Positions 18,401 through 26,148 of a stretch of DNA of 34,452 bases are shown here, piece by piece (position 1 is the stretch's first letter; each line of letters starts with the position of its first letter). This DNA is from Saprospiraceae bacterium (GTDB lineage Bacteria > Bacteroidota > Bacteroidia > Chitinophagales > Saprospiraceae), in assembly GCA_019634045.1 (NCBI GenBank), contig JAHQWA010000345.1, positions 1 to 34,452 on the forward strand, in the 5' to 3' direction. Made by a program: the position numbers and the translations under genes. The notes under the pieces are model-generated. The model made no database searches and was not told where the DNA came from. It worked only from the letters and a program-made list of their open reading frames with translations.

Positions 18401-18907
18401 GAAAAAGTAATTCGTTCTTCAGCCTCAGTTTTTGCGCAGGGGGTTACCGTTCAGGACCTATTCATGGAATATTATGGCCCGTACTCCAAAAAGATTGCTG
18501 CCAACGCAAGTGCGCCCGCTGAGGTAGATCGTGAGATACAGATCAAGACGGTTCCAGAAGAAATGAAATATGATATCGAGGAAATTCGATTGAAACCAGG
18601 TGAAACCGTCGCTTTTATTTTCGAAAATGTAGATGCTATGCAGCATAATCTATTGATTGGAGAGATTGGTTCATTAGCCACCATAGGGGTGGCTGCAGAT
18701 CACTTGGTACAGCAGAATGGAGCGTCATCTGACTATATCCCTCCTATCCCACAAGTGCTGGCAGCAACTCCATTGGTCAATCCAGGAGAAAGCTATCGTT
18801 TAGTATTTAAGGTGCCGGAGCAAGCAGGTGTATATCCCTACGTCTGTACCTTCCCAGGGCACTGGCGAATGATGAATGGAAAAATCATAGTAGGAGGAGG
18901 AATATGA
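15416..18907 (+). CDS. ThuA / PVC-type dehydrogenase propeller / HEAT / jelly-roll / azurin-like cupredoxin fusion lipoprotein
   Basis: From the ATG at 15416 the protein is 1163 residues with a lipobox (FLSSC, Cys22). In order, by sequence pattern, I see a ThuA-like domain (about 30-240: IHCASF, VHTAHNP, ALGHDERTW), then a PVC-type dehydrogenase-like beta-propeller (about 275-650). The propeller has QVPPGLELQLFASEP, LEDTDGDGKADKF, KDTDGDDKADV and WILDWYNF. Next are HEAT-like helical repeats (about 660-860), a galactose-binding/jelly-roll domain (about 885-1000) and a C-terminal cupredoxin (about 1040-1163). The cupredoxin has His1077, Cys1144, His1149 and Met1153 in CTFPGHWRMM, the exact spacing of the azurin site. 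Relatives usually carry a CxxCH cytochrome; none is present. It probably oxidises or cleaves a sugar-type substrate in the periplasm or outer membrane. In-frame ATGs also exist at 15380 and 15431. Confidence 0.85.
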   Translation: MYQLKMYQLLLGVISLSFLSSCQGPPTIESPRKLEILMLGHDSEHHNSAAYLPLLASALSPEGFNFSYTSDLEDLNTQNLALYDALMIYANHDEISTVQEKALLQFVKRGGGLLPIHCASFCFRNSDDYVQLVGGQFQSHETGTFTTEIIAPEHPAMVGVEAFETWDETYVHTAHNPKRTVLMERVEGDHREPYTWVQEHGKGRMFYTALGHDERTWSNPGFHSLLEHGIRWSVGEEKAGWLDQLNFPTRTYSEAKIPNYEQRDPAPLLQAPLTPTESQELIQVPPGLELQLFASEPDIINPICMNWDEKGRLWLVETRDYPNEINTASNQGNDRIKILEDTDGDGKADKFTVFAEGLSVPTSMVFSNGGVIVSQAPHFLFLKDTDGDDKADVKEVIMKGWGTYDTHAGPSNLQYGFDNQIWGVVGYSAFDGVVGKDTLKFGQAVYRFQPDGRSMELMGTTSNNTWGLGFSETFDVFASTANNTHSAYLGIPHSQLADAEGLYSRGLKKIDGHYAFHPITKNFRQVDVFGGFTAAAGHQLYTARSYPKEYWNRIALVCEPTGHLLHKAILEKDGAGFKEKDGWNLLASADEWVSPVHAAVGPDGAVWILDWYNFIIQHNPTPTGFENGPGNAHINPLRDKQHGRIYRLVYRAAKEVAAPHLDADDPSTSVAALHHPNMLWRMHAQRLLVERGLPDVEEQLHAIVADQSVDEIGLNSPAVHALWAMHGLGLVSDSNPKSLAVVYQALSHPAAGVRKAAVMCLPKTAQNLEKLREAESFDDPDPHTRLAAVNWLFDLPTSEEVGEILYLLSEDEDVGQDDWLARSVYTTAVKHKASYSKALAKFKKDWMDAFAIDQALSWEVADLDDQEWEEIPVPKLWGQAGIPLLDRFDGTLWYRKHFSLSPAQVSKGRMLHLGPIDDSDITYINGVRLGGIEKNREALRSYSIPAGVLKAGENVLAVRVSDEQWRGGIYGDSNAVYLALGEERMALAGTWKFKVEKVIRSSASVFAQGVTVQDLFMEYYGPYSKKIAANASAPAEVDREIQIKTVPEEMKYDIEEIRLKPGETVAFIFENVDAMQHNLLIGEIGSLATIGVAADHLVQQNGASSDYIPPIPQVLAATPLVNPGESYRLVFKVPEQAGVYPYVCTFPGHWRMMNGKIIVGGGI

Positions 18908-18995
18908 GGAAAGGGCGAAATTGCCTTTTGATTCAAACAAAGGAAGTATCTGCTCTTTTTTAACAAGTTCGTAGACTAAAAAATCTAATAGCACA

Positions 18996-19397
18996 ATGAA
19001 CGGAAAATTTATGCTTAAGGCTGATGTGAATTGGGAAACGGCTCCGATCGGACGATCAGCCACCCTCTCCGGTCCACAACAAACCAGTGCCAAAAACCTA
19101 ATGGTTATTGATGCCGTATTTGAACTGGGAAAGCAACATAGTTTTCACCATCACCCCAACCAGGAAGAGGTGATCTATGTGGTAGAAGGGGTGTTGGAAC
19201 AATGGATTGAAGGCGAAAAACGTATGATGAAACCTGGCGATAGCTGTTTCATTCCAGCGGGTGTAGTACATGCTTCCTTTAATCCTTCGGATGCAGATGC
19301 TAGAATTATTGCCATATTAAGTCCCGCGATAGGGGAAGAAGGCTACGAAGTAGAAGATGTCTTTGATCGCCCGCCTTGGAATACCATGAGGAAGTGA
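18996..19397 (+). CDS. Cupin-domain protein
   Basis: The 133-residue protein is a single-domain cupin. Motif 1 is HHHPNQEEVIYVVEG and motif 2 is PGDSCFIPAGVVHASFN, so the metal ligands His, His, Glu and His are all present. The small size and the C-terminal extension (YEVEDVFDRPPW) are ordinary for the family. Members bind metal and may be isomerases, dioxygenases or sensors; the substrate is unknown. It lies 88 nt after the ThuA-propeller gene on the same strand and probably belongs to the same unit. A strong bidirectional terminator follows at 19478. Confidence 0.88.
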   Translation: MNGKFMLKADVNWETAPIGRSATLSGPQQTSAKNLMVIDAVFELGKQHSFHHHPNQEEVIYVVEGVLEQWIEGEKRMMKPGDSCFIPAGVVHASFNPSDADARIIAILSPAIGEEGYEVEDVFDRPPWNTMRK

Positions 19398-19477
19398 GGT
19401 GTAAGGTATAATGAAAAATGTTTGATGTAAAACTGTCAAAGTACAGGGGAGGAGAGTAGGGAAGGAAGAGAGAAAGT

Positions 19478-19524
19478 AAGACCTCAGAAATACTCTACGA
19501 AAGTTGAGCTATTTCTGAGGTCTT
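19478..19524. terminator. Bidirectional terminator between convergent genes
   Basis: A perfect 15-bp inverted repeat (stem from AAGACCTCAGAAATA to its complement, arms 19478-19492 and 19510-19524, loop of 17 nt) lies between the stop of the cupin gene and the stop of the MFS gene at 19534. T-rich sequence on the plus side is modest (TCTTTG). The stem and its place between convergent genes make a shared terminator the best reading. Confidence 0.75.
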
Positions 19525-19533
19525 TGCTTGAGT

Positions 19534-20748
19534 TTATGCTTCTACTGCTTCTGATTTCTTTTCGCGGAAGAAGATGGCAAAAAGAATAAGCACCACACCC
19601 GCTAGACCCGCAGGAACCATCCAGATATTCCACCAATTGTGCCCGATGATCTCGCCAGCATCATTGAGAATCTCATGTGATTCTACTACTTTACCAGAGT
19701 AGATAGATCCAATGTACATACCCAAACCGTAAGTAACCAAGGCAATTAAGCCTTGTGCACTTGAACGCACCGCTTCGGGGGCTTCATTGTCCACATATAT
19801 CTGACCGGTTACAAAGAAGAAGTCATAGCAGAGTCCATGCAGAATGATACCGGCATAAAACATGAAGACCAACTCTTCATTGTTACCGTAGGCAAAGAGT
19901 AGATAGCGGGCTACCCAACACAGAATCCCTACTAGAATCATTTTCTTTACACCCAGTTTCTTGAAAAAGAAAGGCATCAACAATAGGAAAATGATTTCAG
20001 ACATTTGGCCCATGGTCATTTTTCCTGCGGCGTTCACCATACCGGATTCATTGAAGTACGGATTGGTGAAATTATAGTAAAAGGACAAAGGAATAGAAAC
20101 CAGCAGAGAACCAATGATCAGTACGGCAAAAGACCGATCTTTCATAAGTTTTAAAGCATCAAAGCCCAGCAGTTGGCCAACGGACACATCCTTGCCTTTC
20201 GCTTTAGGAGGAGTAGCGGGAAGAAAAAAGCAATAGATTCCCATAAGCACAGAAAATCCGGCTGCAATTTTAAATGGAATGGCTGTCGGCTCAATTTTCA
20301 TCGTACCAATCAATATTCCAGCTACAATCCAAGCAATGGTCCCCAGTACCCGGATGGCAGGAAATTCCTTTTCTGGGTTATCCATCTGGTTAAAGGCTAC
20401 TGCATTCGCAATCGCCAATGTAGGCATATAGCATAGGGAGTAAAGGAGCAAGGCCCAATAGACGCCACTAGGAGTCGTGATGGTGGAAATCCAGTACAGC
20501 AAGCCAGCCCCAATGAGGTGCAAGGCTCCTAAGACTTTTTCCGCATTAAAGAAGCGGTCGGCAATCATACCTACAAACAGCGGGGCGAATATGGCTCCCA
20601 AACTAATCGTACTATAGGCATTACCTACATCTGATCCTTGAAACCCGATTTCTCCAAAGTAAGTACCCATCGTCACGTACCAACAGCCCCATATAAAGAA
20701 TTGAAAGAACATCATTATGGAAAGCTGTACCCTAATATTCGTTGACAT
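19534..20748 (-). CDS. Nucleoside:H+ symporter-type MFS permease
   Basis: The 404-residue protein is an integral membrane transporter with about 12 hydrophobic segments. Features match the nucleoside permease (NupG/XapB/YegT-like) branch of the major facilitator superfamily: IWGCWYVTMGTYFGEIGF at the start, AIRVLGTIAWIVAG in the first half, and GLCYDFFFVTGQIYVDNEAP in the second half. In Bacteroidota, members also sit in sugar-catabolic loci, so a sugar or sugar-acid substrate is as likely as a nucleoside. It follows the creatininase-family gene after 155 nt on the same strand and may be cotranscribed with it. The bidirectional terminator lies just past its stop. Confidence 0.85.
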   Translation of the reverse strand: MSTNIRVQLSIMMFFQFFIWGCWYVTMGTYFGEIGFQGSDVGNAYSTISLGAIFAPLFVGMIADRFFNAEKVLGALHLIGAGLLYWISTITTPSGVYWALLLYSLCYMPTLAIANAVAFNQMDNPEKEFPAIRVLGTIAWIVAGILIGTMKIEPTAIPFKIAAGFSVLMGIYCFFLPATPPKAKGKDVSVGQLLGFDALKLMKDRSFAVLIIGSLLVSIPLSFYYNFTNPYFNESGMVNAAGKMTMGQMSEIIFLLLMPFFFKKLGVKKMILVGILCWVARYLLFAYGNNEELVFMFYAGIILHGLCYDFFFVTGQIYVDNEAPEAVRSSAQGLIALVTYGLGMYIGSIYSGKVVESHEILNDAGEIIGHNWWNIWMVPAGLAGVVLILFAIFFREKKSEAVEA

Positions 20749-20902
20749 ATTGCTAAGTTGGTTTGTATTGAGTCGGATGCCAATTGCGGACTCAACAATC
20801 GTTTATAAATGTGCGACTACCTTGATTCTTTGGGATTCGTATTAGAAGTGAGCGTGTAAATTAAAAATTTTCCGTGAAAGCCCAGTAGAGACGATTAAGG
20901 GC

Positions 20903-21667
20903 TTACTCATATAACTCATCGATACTTAAGGGGGCCAACTCATTGAGGAATGCACTGATCTTTGTTGTAGTCATGTCCAGAAAAGCTGCTCCTTTCTCCG
21001 CTGTGGAATGCTTTGGATCGCCCACTCCTGTATCTGCTGTTACTTTTGTCCAATGACGCTGACTAGTGACCCAACCTTCTTTGAATCCCTTGAGTTTATA
21101 GGACTTCGCGGCTCCGTCTCCCGCTTCAGAAAGCGGAAGGACCAGACCCGGATGAAGATGCATAATTACGCTTGTTTCCATCTCACCCGCATGATCTCCT
21201 GGCTCCACAAAGAAATCATTGCTATTACCCACCTGCCACCAATTGATACTGCAGACATAGAGTTCCGGGAAGTCAATGGCTAATTCTCGGATCATGGTTT
21301 TGAAGTTGTTTCCGCCATGAGAATTCAGGATCACCAGCTTACTCACCTTGTGTCGAACCAGTACATCCGCCACATCCTTTAAGATCGCGTATTGCGTACT
21401 AGGATTGAGATTCATGCAGAGTTTCACATCCAATTGACCAGTATTAATACCAAAGGGGATGGTGGGAAGGACAATGACCTTGGTCCCAGCTTCCCAGCTT
21501 TTCCTAGCTGATTCTTCAGCAGCGGCCGTTGCCTCATAATTATCAGTGGCATAGGGGAGATGGTAATTGTGGGCTTCCGTGGCGCCCCAGGGGAGGATGG
21601 CAATCTGAAAATCCGTATGTTCAACGGCTTTCCAATTGGCCTCTGCTAAAACGTAGGGTCGGATCAT
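20903..21667 (-). CDS. Creatininase-family amidohydrolase
   Basis: The 254-residue protein has the metal-binding pattern of creatininases: GATEAHNYHLPYATD (Glu31, His33, His36, Asp42), NSHGGN and GDHAGEMETS. The length is usual. Known members open creatinine or related cyclic amides, or act on formamide-like intermediates in riboflavin and deazaflavin biosynthesis; this one cannot be assigned to a substrate. It precedes the MFS permease and is divergent from the FAD/Fe-S dehydrogenase. The leaders of the two divergent genes are mirror copies: in both, CAAAACGAAATTACCAA ends at or shortly before the start codon. Confidence 0.88.
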   Translation of the reverse strand: MIRPYVLAEANWKAVEHTDFQIAILPWGATEAHNYHLPYATDNYEATAAAEESARKSWEAGTKVIVLPTIPFGINTGQLDVKLCMNLNPSTQYAILKDVADVLVRHKVSKLVILNSHGGNNFKTMIRELAIDFPELYVCSINWWQVGNSNDFFVEPGDHAGEMETSVIMHLHPGLVLPLSEAGDGAAKSYKLKGFKEGWVTSQRHWTKVTADTGVGDPKHSTAEKGAAFLDMTTTKISAFLNELAPLSIDELYE

Positions 21668-21800
21668 TGGTAATTTCGTTTTGTGATTGCTCTCAGCTTG
21701 AAAGCTTGGAACGGAAGTAAAAAACGAAAAAAAATGACAGCTTTAAAAAGCTTTTGCGATAATTCTTTTTTAGCTTGATCACTCAAAACGAAATTACCAA
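21667..21800. repeat. Mirror-image leaders of two divergent genes (17-bp inverted repeat)
   Basis: TTGGTAATTTCGTTTTG at 21667-21683 is repeated in perfect inverted form at 21784-21800. The arms end next to the start codon of the creatininase gene (21667) and 6 nt before the start of the FAD/Fe-S dehydrogenase gene (21807). Both transcripts would carry the same leader sequence. Beyond the arms, weaker mirrored pieces (TGAT, AGCT) continue inward with small indels. The roughly 100-bp centre also holds a short palindrome at 21739. Confidence 0.85.
21739..21752. repeat. Palindrome in the middle of the divergent promoter region
   Basis: AGCTTT-AA-AAAGCT is a perfect 6-bp inverted repeat with a 2-nt centre, about midway between the divergent genes at 21667 and 21807. 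It may be an operator; the A/T-rich composition weakens the case. Confidence 0.4.
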
Positions 21801-21806
21801 CAAGAG

Positions 21807-24689
21807 ATGGCCAAGCAGCAGTTATTTGTACAAGATCTACAGTTCCATATTCATGGCGATGTACTTTCCGACTCAACCAGTTTAGGACTTTATTCTACCG
21901 ATGCTAGTGTCTACCAGATTCAACCCATTGCAGTGGTCTTGCCGAAGCACGATAAGGATGTACGCATGGCTTTGCAAATCGCTAAGGATCATCAAGTGGC
22001 GATTTTACCGAGGGGAGGAGGAACCAGTTTGGCTGGCCAGACGGTAGCGGAAGCGATGATCCTTGATTTTTCCAAATATATGAACCAACTACTGGAGGTG
22101 AATGAGGAGGAAGGATGGGCCCGCGTTCAGCCCGGCTTGGTTCGTGATGAGTTGAATGCTAAGTTAAAGCCTTTGGGCTTGCATTTCGCGCCAGATCCGG
22201 CTACCTCAAGTCGAGCTAATGTCGGTGGAATGATCGGCAATAATTCTTCCGGAACTAAAAGCATCGTATTTGGAAAAACCGTCGATCACGTCATTGAATT
22301 GAAGGTTTTGTTGGAAGATGGCACCCCATTGCATACCCAAGCGCTGGATAAAGCTGACTTTATACAAAAGGGGACTGGTGGTAGTCGGGAGGGAGAGATC
22401 TATCGGGAACTCTATGAAATGATAGAGGATCATGAAGTTGCTATTCAGCAGGCATTTCCGAAGGTTATGCGGAGAGTCCAGGGGTATAATCTGGATGAGT
22501 TTGCAGGAAAGGAGACTTGGAATCTCAGCAAACTATTGTGTGGAAGTGAGGGTACCTTAGTGACATTTTTGGAGGCCAAGATCAAGTTGGAGCCCTTGCC
22601 GAAGCATAAGTCGGTTTGCGTGGTACATTTTGCGGAAGTCCTGGAAGCTATAGAGGCAGTGAACGTCATGTTACCGTTTCAGCCTTCGGCCATAGAAATC
22701 CTAGATAGGACAGTCGTGGAATTGAGTCGTGAAAACCTGACTACTCAAAGACATGCACATTTCATTGAAGGGCATCCAGCGGCTATTCAAATCGTGGAAT
22801 TCTATGGAGATACGGCCGCGGATGTCTTAGAACGCCCGCAACGTATGATGGAGGAATTAAAGCGGAGAGAAATGGGCTATGCTTACCCGCTCTTCCCGGA
22901 AGGGCCTATCTATGAAGATGTGTGGGTAGTCCGAAAGAAGGGACTGGGCTTGATGTTAGGGATGAAGGGAAATAAAAAACCATTGGCTTTCATAGAAGAT
23001 GCGGGAATTCCCACGCAACACCTACCAGAATATATTGATCGGGTCTTAAAACTCTGTGCGGCTAATGATACCGAGGCGGCCATGTATGCACATGCCAGCG
23101 TCGGGGTGATCCATGTGCGGCCCATTCTTGACTTGCGACTGGCTGAAGATATCGAGCGGTTTAAAAATATTGCAGATGGAACTTTCCAGTTGGTTAAGGA
23201 GTATGGTGGGTCCTGGAGTGGCGAGCATGGAGATGGATTGGTCAGAAGCTATTATCTACCTGAATTTTTTGGCGAAGAAGTATACGAGGTGTTAAGGGCG
23301 GTGAAACACTTATTCGACCCTGAAAAGCGAATGAATCCAGGAAAGATCATCGATGCTCCCCCCATTGACCAACACTTGCGCTATGGAGCGGCCTATGCAG
23401 ACCAGGAATTGACTACGCAGTATCATTATCGAGAGGATGGCAATTTTGCCAATGCGGTACATATGTGCACGGGGGTAGGCGAGTGCCGGAAGATGTTAGG
23501 CGGAACCATGTGTCCTAGTTTTAAGGCGACTAGAGAAGAAGAACATTCGACCCGCGGCCGTGCCAACGCCTTGCGCTTGGCCATGTCGGGGCAGTTGGGT
23601 GAAGCCGGCTTGGTAGGCGAGCGTTTGCAAGAAACGATGGATCTGTGTCTTTCCTGTAAGGCTTGTAAGTCAGAGTGCCCCAGCAATGTGGATATGGCGA
23701 AATTGAAGAGTGAAGTCCTACAGTTGAAATATGACCAAAAGGGACTTTCTCGCCGAGACAAACTGATCCGAGCTTCTGCCCAGATGGCTAATCGCTTCTC
23801 CGGCCCTATGGCTGGACTGGTGAATGGCCTTAATCACTCGGCCTTGGGGCGATTCATAATTGATAAGGTGGCCGGTTTTGATAGCCGACGCAAGCTCCCC
23901 GCTTTTGCTGGGCAGTCATTTGAAAAATGGTTTGCCACAAATTATCAGCCAACTAGCGGGGCCGGTAAGACCGTTATTCTATTTGCAGATACTTACCTGA
24001 ATTATCACGAACCTAGCGTTGGGGTCGCGGCTACCAAGCTCTTGTCAAGCTGTGGATATAAGGTAGAATTGGCGGCCGTAGGTTGCTGCCAGCGGCCGAG
24101 AATTTCCCACGGTTTTTTACGCTTGGCGAAATCGGAGGGCGGTAAAACGGCTCAGGCATTAGCGGAATTGATGCAGGAAGGAACCAAAATAGTGGTTTGT
24201 GAGCCTAGTTGTGCTTCGGCTTTGGTGGATGACCTACCCGATCTCCTGGCAGATCAAACCCTGGGTAGACAACTCAAGGAAAGTGTACAGATGCTAGATG
24301 TATTTTTGGCTGCGGAGCTGGATGCAGGTAACATTTCTGCTAAAGCCGCGGGAGAGCAGCGCGATGTGCTTTTACATGGCCATTGCCACCAAAAAGCCTT
24401 GTTCGGGACCGCACACCTTAAGCGAGTCTTCGAGGGTTTGACCGGTACCTCCTTGGAGGAAATCCCAAGTGGGTGTTGTGGAATGGCAGGATCTTTCGGG
24501 TACGAAAAAGAGCACTATGAGATATCCAGAAAGATAGGCGAACAAATCCTATTTCCAGCTGTTCGTGAGAGTGATGCAAAAGCCAAGATAATAGCCAATG
24601 GCTTTAGCTGTAGACACCAGATTGAACATTTCACAGATAGAAGGGCCAAGCACTGGGTAGAAGTGATGTGTGAAATCCTGGACGAGTAA
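21807..24689 (+). CDS. FAD-binding and Fe-S-binding oxidoreductase (D-2-hydroxyacid dehydrogenase type)
   Basis: The 960-residue protein fuses a GlcD-like FAD domain to a GlpC-like Fe-S/CCG region. The FAD part shows PRGGGTSLAGQ (about 68-78), NVGGMIGNNSSG and the FAD-oxidase C-terminal pattern GEHGDGLVR, FDPEKRMNPGK. Two cluster motifs follow, with cysteines 554, 560 and 569, then 614, 617, 620 and 624 (CLSCKACKSECP). Cysteine-rich CCG-type segments (VGCCQRPR, SGCCGMAGSFG) lie further on. Relatives oxidise D-lactate, glycolate or D-2-hydroxyglutarate and pass electrons to quinone. The enzyme could handle acids made in the same island. An MFS transporter follows after 49 nt. It is divergent from the creatininase gene with a mirrored leader. 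Confidence 0.92.
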   Translation: MAKQQLFVQDLQFHIHGDVLSDSTSLGLYSTDASVYQIQPIAVVLPKHDKDVRMALQIAKDHQVAILPRGGGTSLAGQTVAEAMILDFSKYMNQLLEVNEEEGWARVQPGLVRDELNAKLKPLGLHFAPDPATSSRANVGGMIGNNSSGTKSIVFGKTVDHVIELKVLLEDGTPLHTQALDKADFIQKGTGGSREGEIYRELYEMIEDHEVAIQQAFPKVMRRVQGYNLDEFAGKETWNLSKLLCGSEGTLVTFLEAKIKLEPLPKHKSVCVVHFAEVLEAIEAVNVMLPFQPSAIEILDRTVVELSRENLTTQRHAHFIEGHPAAIQIVEFYGDTAADVLERPQRMMEELKRREMGYAYPLFPEGPIYEDVWVVRKKGLGLMLGMKGNKKPLAFIEDAGIPTQHLPEYIDRVLKLCAANDTEAAMYAHASVGVIHVRPILDLRLAEDIERFKNIADGTFQLVKEYGGSWSGEHGDGLVRSYYLPEFFGEEVYEVLRAVKHLFDPEKRMNPGKIIDAPPIDQHLRYGAAYADQELTTQYHYREDGNFANAVHMCTGVGECRKMLGGTMCPSFKATREEEHSTRGRANALRLAMSGQLGEAGLVGERLQETMDLCLSCKACKSECPSNVDMAKLKSEVLQLKYDQKGLSRRDKLIRASAQMANRFSGPMAGLVNGLNHSALGRFIIDKVAGFDSRRKLPAFAGQSFEKWFATNYQPTSGAGKTVILFADTYLNYHEPSVGVAATKLLSSCGYKVELAAVGCCQRPRISHGFLRLAKSEGGKTAQALAELMQEGTKIVVCEPSCASALVDDLPDLLADQTLGRQLKESVQMLDVFLAAELDAGNISAKAAGEQRDVLLHGHCHQKALFGTAHLKRVFEGLTGTSLEEIPSGCCGMAGSFGYEKEHYEISRKIGEQILFPAVRESDAKAKIIANGFSCRHQIEHFTDRRAKHWVEVMCEILDE

Positions 24690-24738
24690 GGAGACACGGT
24701 TTTGTTGCCAGATTGAACGGCCAGTACAAGTTAGTAAT

Positions 24739-25905
24739 ATGAAAGAACAAGAAGAGAATGCACCCTCATGGCTCACCTTAGCGAAGCTGGGATATATCGC
24801 TTCAGCGGGTTTTAGCATGATTTTGGTGCTGCCGGTGGCACTGGGAGGAATGGTAGATCTGCTGGGTTTTTCTAATCAAACCATCGGTTGGGTAGCGGCA
24901 GCTAACGCTGCGGGAATTGCTGTAGGGGCGCTCTATGTACCCCTGTCTGGGGATCGTTTTCAGTTATTACCTTCTATTCGCTGGAGTTTGCTGGGACTTA
25001 TTTTGATCGACTTTAGTTGTGCATTTCTAACCACCTCTGCGAGTTTATTACTGTTTCGTTTCCTTTCGGGCTTATTGGGCGGTGTGCTATACGCGGGCAT
25101 TTTACGAGTCTTGGCCGGTTTGCCTCGGCAGGAACGTGGCTTTGGGCTTTACGTGATTGTATACTGCTCGTGGTCTGCTGTATTGTTTTTTGTGGCTCCC
25201 TATATAATGGAGATTGGAGGCATGGCCGCGCTATTCTACTTGATTGCCTTTTCAGGCCTGGTCGGTTTATTGATCTCTCCCGTTTTAAAGCCCTTCCATA
25301 CCAAGACGATTACGGTACAAGCCGATACATTAATCTACCTGCTGAAGCAACGGCCGGTATTGATCAGTCTTATCTCTTACCTCCTCTTGATGGCTGGTTC
25401 CGGTGCCTTTTATGCTTACGTCGAACGAATGGGTAATGCCAATGGCTTAAGTGCATCCTTCATCGCGATGGCCCTTAGTAATAGTAACTTTGCTGGTATT
25501 CTGGCAGGTTTTTTAGTTTTCCGCTTAGGGAATCGATTTGGACTGACGATTCCTATCATGGGAGGAATTTCCATTTTAGCGGTCTGCTTTTTGCTCATTA
25601 ATTGGGTCCCTTCCGCCTGGGTTTACTTTGCCTCCATATTTGGGGTAGCAGGATGTTGGGGCTTCTTGATTGCCTATTTTCAGAAAGTACAATCTATTGT
25701 TGACCTCGATGGTAAGATTGTGGCTTTAGGGGCTACAATTAATCTAGGAGGGCGAGCCATCGGGCCTGCATTCGTCAGCTTCTTGATCGTTGGAAACAAC
25801 TTTGAAGTCGTAATCATCTTTAGTTTAATTTGTGTTGTTGCTTGCGTAGTTATGCTATTGCCTGCTCTGATAAAGATAGATCGACGTCAAACACAGGCAG
25901 CATAA
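24739..25905 (+). CDS. MFS transporter (YbfB/YjiJ-like)
   Basis: From the ATG at 24739 the protein is 388 residues with about 12 membrane segments, including ALGGMVDLLGFSNQTIGWVAAANAAGIAVGAL near the start. The family is the poorly characterised YbfB/YjiJ-type branch of the major facilitator superfamily. The frame is open back to an ATG at 24670, but that start overlaps the dehydrogenase gene and adds a charged, cysteine-containing stretch not typical of the family. The gene begins 49 nt after the dehydrogenase stop, so the two are likely cotranscribed, and it may import the hydroxyacid or a precursor. Confidence 0.83.
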   Translation: MKEQEENAPSWLTLAKLGYIASAGFSMILVLPVALGGMVDLLGFSNQTIGWVAAANAAGIAVGALYVPLSGDRFQLLPSIRWSLLGLILIDFSCAFLTTSASLLLFRFLSGLLGGVLYAGILRVLAGLPRQERGFGLYVIVYCSWSAVLFFVAPYIMEIGGMAALFYLIAFSGLVGLLISPVLKPFHTKTITVQADTLIYLLKQRPVLISLISYLLLMAGSGAFYAYVERMGNANGLSASFIAMALSNSNFAGILAGFLVFRLGNRFGLTIPIMGGISILAVCFLLINWVPSAWVYFASIFGVAGCWGFLIAYFQKVQSIVDLDGKIVALGATINLGGRAIGPAFVSFLIVGNNFEVVIIFSLICVVACVVMLLPALIKIDRRQTQAA

Positions 25906-26005
25906 ATCCCCGTATCTATTTCGACTTAATCTTCTAACTACTGCTCTTTTTCTCCCCTTTTCCATGGGATTTTTGCCCAAACTGGGCCTGTTTCATGCAA
26001 ATAAG

Positions 26006-26038
26006 ACAATAGTCCACCATTTTGAAACGATAGTCCAC
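26006..26038 (+). repeat. Tandem direct repeat, 21-bp period (copy 1)
   Basis: ACAATAGTCCAC at 26006-26017 and ACGATAGTCCAC at 26027-26038 are near-identical 12-mers exactly 21 bp apart. A GTTTCA lies about 16 nt before the first. The spacing of two helical turns fits direct-repeat half-sites such as those of AraC-type regulators. The element lies 110 nt before the sigma-factor start and 100 nt after the MFS stop. A second, related element lies at 34420. Confidence 0.75.
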
Positions 26039-26148
26039 GACGGCTATTGGTTTTCCCTTCATCTTTGTAATGTCCTTCAACAAATACTAAATCAGTATCG
26101 CTTTAAAGGACAAAACACACTTAAATTAAAGAGGAATCCCCTCATCTC

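Noticed and set aside
24670..24738. Upstream ATG of the second MFS gene as its real start
   Set aside because: It would overlap the preceding gene and add a charged, cysteine-containing stretch before the first membrane helix; the ATG at 24739 fits the family better.
26006..26038. Direct repeats as a minimal CRISPR array
   Set aside because: Only two units with 9-nt spacing, no Cas genes, and the spacer itself is conserved in the second element.
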